From contig NZ_CAMFHB010000064.1 in the NCBI RefSeq assembly GCF_945952055.1, forward strand, positions 1 to 32,191: 32,191 bases of DNA. The letters are read 5' to 3'. Below are positions 13,629-21,367 of this stretch, piece by piece (position 1 is the stretch's first letter; each line of letters starts with the position of its first letter). The notes below the pieces were generated by a model. It was not told where the DNA came from and did not search any database. It worked only from the letters and a program-made list of their open reading frames with translations. The position numbers and the translations under genes are program-made. Origin of the DNA: an uncultured Alsobacter sp. Lineage in GTDB: Bacteria; Pseudomonadota; Alphaproteobacteria; Rhizobiales; Beijerinckiaceae.

Positions 13629-15581
13629 ATGCAAGTTGGGGGCGTCACCGAGATCATCTCTCACTTCGTGGGAGACTTGAGGATTGCCCTCGAGAACGAG
13701 CGCGTGGACGTGATCCTCGACGGCGCCGCGTCGCGGCCCACGTCGCCGGATGCCCTGCGCCCCCTCGTCGACCAGCCGCTCCCGCACGGCGACGTCGAGA
13801 TCCCCGACAGCCTGCGCGCCCTGCGTCTCGACGGGCCCCTGTCGGACCCCGCCGGCTTCCACCTGAAACTCGCCCCGGGCCTCCTCGCCGCTCGCACGCC
13901 TACCGCGCCGGCCCCGCTCGCGCCGGGCCCGATCCGCGACCCGGTGAACCTGGCGAGCCCCAGCGGCGGCGGCTCCAGCGCCTGGGTGCACATCGACGGC
14001 GGCGACCTGGAGGTCACGCAGTCCCACGTCCACGTCAGCCAGTCGAACTTCCTCGTCGACAACGACATCTTCGCCCCCGTCATCCCGGGGCTGGAGATCG
14101 CCGTGGATCCCGCCCTCCTGTGGGACCTCGTGAAGGCCTCCGTCGTGGCCGGGCCGGACGGGTCGGCCGTCCTCGAGCTGCCGCAGCAGTCGATGATCGA
14201 CGCCATCGTCAAGCAGATGCAGTCGATGGCGCCCGAGTCGCCGTCCATGGTGACCATGCCGCAGGGCACCAGCATCGACGGCGTGCTGGTGTCCGCCGAT
14301 CCGCCGATGTCGCACCCGATCGATCCGGTGTTCGTCAATCCCTTCGAGGGATGGGCCGGGATCGACCAGCGCCCGGTGGCCGAGCCGCTCCCCGAGGACC
14401 AGCAGACCGTGACGACCGGCGCCAACACGGCCGCCAACGTCGCCGTGCTGGTCGACGGCACGGGCCAGGCGCTGTCGATGATCGTCGTCGGCGACGTCTA
14501 CCGGACCAACAGCATCGTCCAGGTGAACGTCCTGCACGACCAGGACACGGTGACCCTGAACGGCGCGTCCGAGCCCCAGATCGAGACGGGACACAACCTG
14601 GCGACCAACATCGCCCATTTCGACGACGTCGGCGTCTACAAGTCGCTGGGTGGCGCGACCGGGTTCTCGGGGCACTGGACGACCACCATCGTCGATGGCG
14701 ACTTCTATTCGGTGCAGGCGCTCATCCAGCGCAACTGGATCGTCGACAACGACCTGGTCGTACGCCAGGAGAGCAGCACGGCGTTCAACCTCGTCATGGG
14801 CGAGAACACCGGCGTGAACAATGCCGGCTTCATCGTCAACGGCATGCACTACGACATGATCGTGGTGGGCAAGAACCTCTACTCCACCAACGCGATCTAC
14901 CAGCACAACGTCGTGCTCGACGACGACTGGGTGACCCTGTCGCGCCCCGATGGTTCAACCGGCACGTGGCACATGGACACCGGGGGGAACGTCCTCACCA
15001 ACGAGGCCTGGATCCGCGACATCGGCAGCGGCGGCTTCCAGGGAATGACCCCGCAGGCCCGGGCCTTCGCCGAGGCGGCCACGTCGGGGCTCGACACGGC
15101 CGACGCCACCAAGATGGCGGGCTTCGCGGCGCCGAGCGACCAGAGCCTCGACATCCTCGTGGTCACCGGCAACTACTACGACATCCGCATCGTCTCCCAG
15201 ACCAACGTGATCGGCGACGCGGACACGGTGGCCTCGCTCGCCGCCGCCGCCGAGGACGGGGGCGCCAAGCAGGTCATCCACACCGGCGGCAATGCCGCCT
15301 CCAACGCGGCCGCCATCATCAATGTCGGCGCGCTGACCGACGTCCAGTACGCCGGGGGCCAGATCTACGAGGCCTCGACGCTGATCCAGACGAACATCAT
15401 CTCGTCCGACGCGACGGTGACGTCGCACGCCTTCGACGCGCTCGCGCCCGAGGTCGTCGCCTTCGTCGACCACGACCCGCACGGCCATGACATGCAGGCC
15501 TCCCACGACGCCCTGTCGCAGGCTTCCACCCTTCATCCCGTCACGCAGAACCCAGACGTCCTGGGCTCGGTGATGACCTGA
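13629..15581 (+). CDS. 650-residue modular repeat protein of the type I secretion locus
   Basis: I recognise no named domain. Six copies of a module with the pattern G-x-x-Y-x4-I-x-Q-x-N-x3-D-x-D-x-V occur, near residues 124-148 (degenerate), 286-308, 355-377, 412-435, 512-534 and 575-597. Five of them are preceded by TG-x-N-x3-N-x-A (263, 320, 391, 451 and 552). Regular Asn, Gln and Asp positions suggest a beta-solenoid with polar ladders. The MGANVQYNSA segment of the two Asn-repeat proteins resembles the TGxNxxxNxA part. There is no Sec signal; residues 1-110 are proline-rich and differ from the rest. The gene is 19 bases before the exporter ATPase and must share its mRNA, so it is either a secreted substrate or a secretion accessory. 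The tail is Asp/His-rich. Confidence 0.88.
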   Translation: MQVGGVTEIISHFVGDLRIALENERVDVILDGAASRPTSPDALRPLVDQPLPHGDVEIPDSLRALRLDGPLSDPAGFHLKLAPGLLAARTPTAPAPLAPGPIRDPVNLASPSGGGSSAWVHIDGGDLEVTQSHVHVSQSNFLVDNDIFAPVIPGLEIAVDPALLWDLVKASVVAGPDGSAVLELPQQSMIDAIVKQMQSMAPESPSMVTMPQGTSIDGVLVSADPPMSHPIDPVFVNPFEGWAGIDQRPVAEPLPEDQQTVTTGANTAANVAVLVDGTGQALSMIVVGDVYRTNSIVQVNVLHDQDTVTLNGASEPQIETGHNLATNIAHFDDVGVYKSLGGATGFSGHWTTTIVDGDFYSVQALIQRNWIVDNDLVVRQESSTAFNLVMGENTGVNNAGFIVNGMHYDMIVVGKNLYSTNAIYQHNVVLDDDWVTLSRPDGSTGTWHMDTGGNVLTNEAWIRDIGSGGFQGMTPQARAFAEAATSGLDTADATKMAGFAAPSDQSLDILVVTGNYYDIRIVSQTNVIGDADTVASLAAAAEDGGAKQVIHTGGNAASNAAAIINVGALTDVQYAGGQIYEASTLIQTNIISSDATVTSHAFDALAPEVVAFVDHDPHGHDMQASHDALSQASTLHPVTQNPDVLGSVMT

Positions 15582-15600
15582 TCCGGCCGGAAAGACACCC

Positions 15601-17754
15601 ATGAACACGCGGGTATCGCAAGGCGAACTCCATCCTGCCTTCGACGCGAAGCCGGACATGGAGGCGGTGCTGCCCGACCTGCAGGCGATCGATCGCGCCT
15701 GGCAGGCCCGGCACGGCGAGCACCGGTCCGCCGGCCATGACGACGAGGCGTATTTCACCGCTGCCGCCGCTCCGGGCCGGCGCGACCGCCTCCGCTCCTG
15801 GCTGGGATCGATCACGGGACGCATGAGGCCGTCGGAGCGCTCCGGCGACGACGCGGTGGATCAACGCGATGGGGGCCAGATCGGGGGCCTTGCATCGCTC
15901 TTCGCCCGCCTCGGCCTGAAACGGTCCGCCGGCGCAGGAAGCGGCGATGCCGACCGGCAGGACGGCCCGGGCGGCGGCGGCAGCGAGGCGTCCCGCCTGC
16001 AGCAGCGCACGTCGAACGAGGAGTTCAGGGACGTGCTGGGCAAGGGCCTGGCGCAGTGCCGCTCGAACCTCGTCGCGGTGGCCTTCTTCTCCTTCGTCAT
16101 CAACCTGCTGGTGCTGGCGATCCCGATCTACCTGTTCAACCTGTCGGACCGGGTGCTCACCTCCCGCAGCCTGGACACGCTGGCCATGCTGTCGGTGGTC
16201 GTCTGCGGCGCCATCGCCATCAACGTCGTGGTGGACATCATCCGCCGGCTGGTCCTGATGCGCACGGCCGTGGAGGTGGAGAGCCGCCTGGGTGCGCCCG
16301 TGCTGAGCGCGGCCGCGAAGGCGGCGCAGGCCGGCTCGAGCAAGGAGTTCCAGACGCTCGCCGACCTGCAGATGCTGCGCGGCTTCATCACCGGCCCGGT
16401 GCTGCTGACGATGTTCGACGCGCCGGTGGCCCCGGTCTATCTGCTGGCGGTCTTCCTGATCCACCCGGATCTCGGCTTCATCGTCACCGGCACCGGCATC
16501 CTCCTGCTGGTGGTGGCCACGATCAACCAGCGGATCACGGCCGTCCCCTTCGGCATCGCCAACGCCTACGCCACGCGCGCCAACCTGCAGGCCGACGCCA
16601 TGGCCCGCAACGCGCAGGTGATCAACGCCATGGGCATGATCCCCGAGAGCGTGAACATCTGGGGGCGGGAGACGGCCGAGAGCCTGAAGGCCCAGGTGAT
16701 CGCCCAGGACCGCAACATCATGATGGCGGGCATCACCAAGTTCGTCCGCATGGTGACGCAGATCTCGATCCTGGGCTGGGGCACGTGGCTCGCGCTTCAC
16801 GGCGGGTTGACGGGTGGCATGGTGATCGCGGGCTCGATCGTCGCGAGCCGCGCGCTCGCCCCCATCGAGGGCGTCATCGAGGGCTGGAAGCATTTCGTGC
16901 AGGCCAAGGCCGCCTACGGCCGCATCCGCAGCCTGCTGCTCTCCTCGCCGCTGAACATCGACCGCCTGCGGCTGCCGCGCCCGCAGGGCCTGCTGCATGT
17001 CGAGCGCATCCTCTACGTGCCGCCGCCCAACAAGAAGGTCATCCTCAACGGCATCACCTTCACGCTGCAGCCCGGCGAGTCGCTGGCCGTCGTCGGCCCG
17101 TCCGGCACCGGCAAGTCGACGCTCGGCAAGATGCTCGTGGGCTCGATCACCCCCACCGCGGGCAACGTCCGGCTGGACATGATGGATCTGCGCAACTGGG
17201 ATCCGCGGCAGTTCGGCGAGAGCGTCGGCTACCTGCCCCAGGACGTGCAGCTCTTCCCCGCCAGCATCAAGGCCAACATCGCCCGCATGCGCGAGGACGC
17301 GACCGACGAGGAGGTCTTCAGCGCCGCCGAACTCGCCGACGTGCACGACATGATCTCGGAGTTCGCCCAGGGCTACGAGACGCAGATCGGCATGGACGGC
17401 AGCCCGCTCTCCGGCGGCCAGAAGCAGCGGATCGGGCTGGCGCGCGCCTTCTACGGCAATCCCCGCCTCGTCGTGCTGGACGAGCCGAACTCCAACCTCG
17501 ACACCGCCGGCGAGCAGGCGCTCGCCAGGGCGATGGCGCGGGCCAAGCAGCGCGGCACCACGGTGGTCGCCATCACGCAGCGCCCGGCGCTCCTCAACAG
17601 CGTGGACAAGATCATGATCCTCAACAACGGCTCGGTGCAGGCCTTCGGGCCGCGCGCCGACGTCCTGCCCATCCTGTCGGGCACGCGCCCCGCACCCGGC
17701 CAGCCCGCCCCCGCGCCCGCCGCGGCGGAGGGCCAGGTCCCGGTCCCGGCCTGA
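15601..17754 (+). CDS. Type I secretion ABC exporter (PrtD-like permease/ATPase)
   Basis: The 717-residue protein fuses an ABC exporter membrane domain (helices from about residue 155 to 420) to an ATPase domain. Walker A GPSGTGKST is at 499-507, the Q-loop in YLPQDVQLF, the signature LSGGQ at 603-607, and Walker B with D627 and catalytic E628. The H-loop position is Gln (ITQRP, Q660) instead of His. PrtD relatives are near 575 residues; the excess here is a 140-residue, charged, low-complexity N-terminal extension that is not a C39 peptidase. It should energise one-step export of protein substrates across both membranes with the membrane-fusion protein encoded 10 bases downstream and a TolC. 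The likely substrates are the neighbouring repeat proteins. Confidence 0.94.
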   Translation: MNTRVSQGELHPAFDAKPDMEAVLPDLQAIDRAWQARHGEHRSAGHDDEAYFTAAAAPGRRDRLRSWLGSITGRMRPSERSGDDAVDQRDGGQIGGLASLFARLGLKRSAGAGSGDADRQDGPGGGGSEASRLQQRTSNEEFRDVLGKGLAQCRSNLVAVAFFSFVINLLVLAIPIYLFNLSDRVLTSRSLDTLAMLSVVVCGAIAINVVVDIIRRLVLMRTAVEVESRLGAPVLSAAAKAAQAGSSKEFQTLADLQMLRGFITGPVLLTMFDAPVAPVYLLAVFLIHPDLGFIVTGTGILLLVVATINQRITAVPFGIANAYATRANLQADAMARNAQVINAMGMIPESVNIWGRETAESLKAQVIAQDRNIMMAGITKFVRMVTQISILGWGTWLALHGGLTGGMVIAGSIVASRALAPIEGVIEGWKHFVQAKAAYGRIRSLLLSSPLNIDRLRLPRPQGLLHVERILYVPPPNKKVILNGITFTLQPGESLAVVGPSGTGKSTLGKMLVGSITPTAGNVRLDMMDLRNWDPRQFGESVGYLPQDVQLFPASIKANIARMREDATDEEVFSAAELADVHDMISEFAQGYETQIGMDGSPLSGGQKQRIGLARAFYGNPRLVVLDEPNSNLDTAGEQALARAMARAKQRGTTVVAITQRPALLNSVDKIMILNNGSVQAFGPRADVLPILSGTRPAPGQPAPAPAAAEGQVPVPA

Positions 17755-17764
17755 GGAGAACGCC

Positions 17765-19087
17765 ATGTCCGCGCAACCCTGGTACGCCGCCGTCCCGCGC
17801 TCGACCCGCCATCACATCCTCGCCGGCATGGTGATCACCGGCGTGGCCGTGCTGGGCTTCTCCGCCTGGAGCGCGACCGCGCCCATCGCCGGCGCCATCA
17901 TCACGTCGGGGGCCTTCGTCGCCAGCGGCCAGAACAAGACGATCCAGCACCTGGAAGGCGGCGTGATCCGCGAGATCAAGGTGCACGAGGGCGACATCGT
18001 CGAGGCGGGGCAGACGCTCGTCGTGCTCGACGACACCACGCCGAAGGCGGAACTGCGCCGCCTCACGCTGAAGCTCGCGAGGCTCGAGGCCGTGGAGGCG
18101 CGGCTCAAGGCCGAGATCGACTGGAGCGAGAGCATCGACGTCCCACAGCAGCTCCAGGAGTCGGAGGAGCCGGAGGTCGTCACCATCGTCGAGAACCAGC
18201 GCCTCACCTTCAAGGCGCGGCGGACACAGATCCTCAGCGAGATCACGGCGATGCAGGAAAGCATCGACTCGCTCAACGAGCACCTGACGGGCGCCCGCAC
18301 GCAGCTCGCCTCGGTCAAGGACCAGCTGGCGCTCTACGAGGAGGAGATCGGCGGCAAGAAGGGGCTTCTCACCAACGGCCTGATCCGCAAGTCCGAGGTC
18401 CTGCAGCTCCAGAGGGCGCGGCTGGCGCTCCAGGGCGAGGTCGGCCGGCTCACCGGCGACATCGGCGACACGCGCGAACGGATGGCGCGGGCCCGGGAGC
18501 AGATCTCGGGCCTGCGCAACGGCGTCGTGAAGCTCGCCATCGAGCAGCTGCAGGACATTCGCGCCGACCTGTTCGACACGCGCGAGCGGCTGATGACCGC
18601 CCGCGGCATCCTCGATCGGGTGCGCATCACCGCGCCGGTCCGCGGCGCCGTGGTGAAGCTGCGCTACCACACGCCCGGTGGCGTCGTGGAGCCCGGGCGC
18701 AGCATCATGGAGGTCCTGCCGCTGCGCGACGAGCTCCTCATCGAGGTGCGCGTGCGCCCGCAGGACATCGACAGCGTCAAGCGCGGCAACACGGCGATGG
18801 TCCGCCTCACGGCACTCAACCAGCGGATCACGCCGATGGTGTCGGGCGAGGTGGTCTACGTGTCGGCGGACGCGCTCAGCGAGGAAGGGCGCGTCGACAA
18901 GTCCACGCGCGACACCTACATCGCGCGCGTCCGGCTCGCCAACGAGGAGGTGACCGCGCTGCCGCACTTCACGCCGACGCCCGGCATGCCGGCCGAGGTG
19001 TACATCCGGACGTCCGACCGCACCTTCTTCCAGTACCTGGCCAAGCCCGTGCGCGACACGATGAGCCGGGCCTTCCGCGAACCCTGA
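17765..19087 (+). CDS. Type I secretion membrane-fusion protein (HlyD/PrtE family)
   Basis: The 440-residue protein has a short cytoplasmic start and one membrane helix (about residues 19-38). The first lipoyl half follows, with QHLEGGVIREIKVHEGDIV. Then comes a long coiled-coil hairpin (about 95-285) and the second lipoyl half, with ITAPVRGAVVKL. The C-terminal beta domain ends in TPGMPAEVYI, typical for PrtE/HlyD proteins. It spans the periplasm and links the ABC exporter to an outer-membrane TolC protein. GGAG lies seven bases before the ATG and the gap to the exporter gene is 10 bases, so the two are translated together. No TolC gene follows directly; a TolC-family gene lies at 27040. Confidence 0.95.
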   Translation: MSAQPWYAAVPRSTRHHILAGMVITGVAVLGFSAWSATAPIAGAIITSGAFVASGQNKTIQHLEGGVIREIKVHEGDIVEAGQTLVVLDDTTPKAELRRLTLKLARLEAVEARLKAEIDWSESIDVPQQLQESEEPEVVTIVENQRLTFKARRTQILSEITAMQESIDSLNEHLTGARTQLASVKDQLALYEEEIGGKKGLLTNGLIRKSEVLQLQRARLALQGEVGRLTGDIGDTRERMARAREQISGLRNGVVKLAIEQLQDIRADLFDTRERLMTARGILDRVRITAPVRGAVVKLRYHTPGGVVEPGRSIMEVLPLRDELLIEVRVRPQDIDSVKRGNTAMVRLTALNQRITPMVSGEVVYVSADALSEEGRVDKSTRDTYIARVRLANEEVTALPHFTPTPGMPAEVYIRTSDRTFFQYLAKPVRDTMSRAFREP

Positions 19088-19113
19088 GGGCAGGGCGGGG
19101 CAGGACCAGAGGC

Positions 19114-19130
19114 GGGGCGCGATCCGCCCC
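19114..19130. terminator. GC-rich hairpin between convergent genes
   Basis: GGGGCG (19114-19119) pairs with CGCCCC (19125-19130) over a five-base loop in the 48-base space between the fusion-protein stop and the stop of the convergent gene. No T-tract follows on either strand, so it is only a possible bidirectional terminator. Confidence 0.4.
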
Positions 19131-19135
19131 TGCCG

Positions 19136-19735
19136 TCAGACCGCCTCGGGCGGCTGGGCCGGGCGCCTGGTCCTCGCGCCGCGGGCCGCCACGGCGGCCT
19201 GCAGGCGCGGCAGGAAAGCCCACAGGTCGCGGTTGAGGGACTTCATCTCCTCGATCGCCTTGACCATTTCCCGAATCCGCTCGTCGTTCATGGCGCGGCT
19301 GACACCGAGCTGGAGACCGCCCTTGCGGGTCTCGTGGACGCGAGTCGAGCTGGTGTGGGTGATCTCGCCCTTGTCGTCCAGCGTGTACATTGAGTGGTTG
19401 AACTCGTTGCGCAGCCGCGTCGCCGCATTGAAGCGCTCGACGAGTTCCTCCAGCGCCCGCGCCGTGGCCTTGTCCTCGACCTTCACCTTCGCGAGGCGCT
19501 GAACGAGATCGAGCCTGGCGCGGGTGGTGTTGAGCGTCGCGAAGATGATCGCAGCCGACACGTCGTCCGTCTCGATGAGGACCATGAGCACGTAGATGAA
19601 CATGCTCTCGTTGTTGGACCACGAGAACACGACGTTGCCGATGAGCGCGAGGATCATGGACCGGCGGTCGGCGGTGGCCGGAGCCGCCGCCTCGAGGGCG
19701 GCAAAGTCCGGCGGATCGGGAAGCCGGGTCGTCAT
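19136..19735 (-). CDS. Hypothetical helical protein with an HEPN-like Rx4H motif
   Basis: The 199-residue protein is mostly alpha-helical with a hydrophobic stretch at about residues 27-52 and a basic, proline-rich tail. Residues 109-114 read RNEFNH, which fits the R-(polar)-x3-H motif of HEPN ribonucleases. It is followed by a pattern (MYTLDDKGEI) often seen after this motif in HEPN-like proteins. A conserved family is plausible, but I do not recognise its name. If it is HEPN-like it could be an RNase of a defence or toxin system; no partner antitoxin or nucleotidyltransferase is adjacent. The short N-terminal hydrophobic part may instead be a buried helix. It is a single gene, convergent with the secretion operon. 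Confidence 0.75.
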   Translation of the reverse strand: MTTRLPDPPDFAALEAAAPATADRRSMILALIGNVVFSWSNNESMFIYVLMVLIETDDVSAAIIFATLNTTRARLDLVQRLAKVKVEDKATARALEELVERFNAATRLRNEFNHSMYTLDDKGEITHTSSTRVHETRKGGLQLGVSRAMNDERIREMVKAIEEMKSLNRDLWAFLPRLQAAVAARGARTRRPAQPPEAV

Positions 19736-19844
19736 GAGGCGTACTCTCTCGACAGGGTGGGCCTCATGATAGGCCTGTCGAGGCCGGCTGGCTAACCGGC
19801 CGGAATGCCGGGCCCGCGCCCGGCGGGTCGCGGCCGCCGGCTCC

Positions 19845-20501
19845 TCACATCCAGTGGGCGACCGGCGGCGCGGCGCGGCGTGCCTCGCGCGTCTCCGCGG
19901 GGTTGCCGAGATCCACGTCGCCGGAGCCGCCGGACGCGGCCACCGCGGACGTGGACGGGGGCGAGGCGATCACCCGGCGCACGGCCGTGAGGAAGGTCAT
20001 GGCCTGGTCCTCGGAGGGGATGCCGAGGGCGCGGCAGACGTCCTGGAACGGCTCGAACTCGTGCGCGACCTCGCTGTCGCCCAGCAGCAGCCCCACCGGC
20101 AGGTCGTCCAGGGCCATTCCGGGCGGGTCCTGCGGCGCCTGCAGGCACAGGAGAAGTTTCTGCCGCAAGGCCCGGGCGATCCGGGGGGCGACGTCGCACG
20201 CCTCCTCGAGATGCTTGCACCCGAACGGCCTGCCGGCACAGGCCACGACGAGAATGGCGCGCAGCCACCGCGACAGGGGAATGTGGCTTCCTTCGGCCAG
20301 GCTGCCGGTGCGCACGGAGAAGCGGCGCTTGCAGGCGTAGCACTTGAAGGATCCGCTGGCGGTCGTCTTCCCGGCGATGGGCTTGACGCGGCCCAGTTCG
20401 CCGCAACACGGGCATTGGACGCCGCGCGGCCAGCGCGTCGCCACGAGGACCCGCACGGCCGAATCCTCGTCCCAGAAACAACTCTGGTCGATCAATGTCA
20501 T
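19845..20501 (-). CDS. Stand-alone IS1595-type zinc-ribbon protein (domesticated transposase N-domain)
   Basis: The 218-residue protein starts with the zinc ribbon found at the N-terminus of IS1595/ISXO2 transposases. It has RWPRGVQCPCCG (C30, C33), FKCYACKRRFSVRTGS (C54, C57), then SHIPLSRWLRAI and a helix-turn-like part to about residue 120. The DDE catalytic domain is absent; residues 120-218 are a different, partly disordered tail. No terminal inverted repeats or target duplications are evident. It is therefore more likely a domesticated DNA-binding or regulatory protein than a working transposase. GGGGA lies seven bases before the ATG at 20501. The 287 bases between this start and tRNA-Asn hold only its promoter region and the tRNA terminator. 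The longer open frame running back over the tRNA is spurious. Confidence 0.8.
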   Translation of the reverse strand: MTLIDQSCFWDEDSAVRVLVATRWPRGVQCPCCGELGRVKPIAGKTTASGSFKCYACKRRFSVRTGSLAEGSHIPLSRWLRAILVVACAGRPFGCKHLEEACDVAPRIARALRQKLLLCLQAPQDPPGMALDDLPVGLLLGDSEVAHEFEPFQDVCRALGIPSEDQAMTFLTAVRRVIASPPSTSAVAASGGSGDVDLGNPAETREARRAAPPVAHWM

Positions 20502-20732
20502 TGGCTTTCCCCAGGTCGGATCTGGCGGGATCCGGCTTGCCCCCCTCGTTGGCGGACGAGGATGCGCGGGCACCAATAGATTGGACTTTTGTGAGGCTTG
20601 CAATCCCAAATTGAAACACAATGTCGCAGCCCACCGACGGCCGGTTGAGTCGGTCGAGCTGCCCTCGGCGCGACGTATCGGCGGGCCGCGCATGGCGCGC
20701 ACGAAACCGATGTCGATCAGGCGGGACACGTG

Positions 20733-20761
20733 AAAAACAAAAGCCCCGCGTGAGCGGGGCT
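20733..20761 (-). terminator. Intrinsic terminator of tRNA-Asn
   Basis: Read on the minus strand, AGCCCCGC and GCGGGGCT (20761-20754 and 20749-20742) form an eight-base-pair stem with a four-base loop. It is followed by TTTGTTTTTC. It lies 27 bases beyond the tRNA 3' end and is a classical Rho-independent terminator. Confidence 0.85.
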
Positions 20762-20788
20762 GCGTCTGCCGATCAATCCGGAGAAGAG

Positions 20789-20864
20789 TGGCTCCCCGAG
20801 CAGGGCTCGAACCTGCGACAATTCGATTAACAGTCGAATGCTCTACCAACTGAGCTATCGGGGA
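20789..20864 (-). tRNA. tRNA-Asn (GTT)
   Basis: On the minus strand the 76-base sequence folds into a complete cloverleaf. The acceptor stem TCCCCGA pairs with TCGGGGA, the D-arm carries AGCTCAGTTGGTAGAGC, the anticodon loop CTGTTAA gives anticodon GTT, and the T-arm carries GCAGGTTCGAGCCCTGC. CCA is encoded at the 3' end (20791-20789). The gene reads AAC/AAU codons, which are unusually frequent in the Asn-repeat genes of this window. Confidence 0.97.
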
Positions 20865-20881
20865 CCGTCGGCGAACGGGGG

Positions 20882-20909
20882 TCTACATCAATCCGGATGG
20901 CAGTTGCAA
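20882..20909 (-). promoter_or_regulatory. Possible sigma-70-type promoter of tRNA-Asn
   Basis: On the minus strand TTGCAA (20909-20904) and TGTAGA (20887-20882) are 16 bases apart, and the second block ends 18 bases before the tRNA 5' end. The match to TTGACA/TATAAT is partial, and no competing motif is seen in the gap. Confidence 0.35.
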
Positions 20910-21065
20910 GTCGTTTTGTCCGCCTACCTCCAAAAATGAATTTTCCTCCATATTCAGGATCATGTTCGCCTTCGGCACGGAAAGGTGGTTGCCCGACGGC
21001 GGGCCTGTTGCTATCAGGGCGTCGCGTCCGCGGTGATCTCGATTGGGTCGGGCGGTTGTCACGAT

Positions 21066-21139
21066 GGCCTCGTGGCGGAGTGGTTACGCAGAGGACTGCA
21101 AATCCTTGTACGGGGGTTCGATTCCCTCCGAGGCCTCCA
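21066..21139 (+). tRNA. tRNA-Cys (GCA)
   Basis: The 74-base sequence has acceptor stem GGCCTCG paired with CGAGGCC, discriminator T, an encoded CCA, a D-arm with GGCGGAGTGGTTACGC, and an anticodon loop CTGCAAA giving GCA. The T-arm carries GGGGTTCGATTCCCTC. It is the only plus-strand tRNA in the window and is divergent from tRNA-Asn by 201 bases of non-coding, A/T-richer sequence. Confidence 0.97.
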
Positions 21140-21172
21140 AACTTTTCCGTGCCGTGAGACGACGGCGCCGAG

Positions 21173-21190
21173 GCGGAGGTCCACCTCCGC
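21173..21190 (+). terminator. Palindromic hairpin downstream of tRNA-Cys
   Basis: GCGGAGG (21173-21179) and CCTCCGC (21184-21190) form a perfect stem around TCCA, 33 bases after the tRNA end. There is no T-tract. It could be the tRNA-Cys terminator or a processing signal. The rest of the 228-base gap to the TadG-like gene shows nothing else I can name. Confidence 0.35.
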
Positions 21191-21367
21191 AATCCCGACA
21201 CAGCCGGCTGATCGAGCGACAAGCGCAGGCCCGCGTCGGCTCTTTTCGCCGTGTCGCGAACCCTTCCGAACCACTGAAACGGTGTGTGGTAATTCATTCG
21301 CAAATGACGATGTGAAGAATCGCCGAAAAGTCGTGCCGGTCCCTTTCCGGGTCCGCGGCTAAGACGG

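Noticed and set aside
15541-17766. 741-residue minus-strand open frame opposite the exporter gene
   Set aside because: Low-complexity shadow (Asp, His, Arg, Val rich) of a well-supported gene.
19845-20501. Complete IS1595 insertion sequence
   Set aside because: There is no DDE domain, and I see no terminal inverted repeats or target duplication around the gene.
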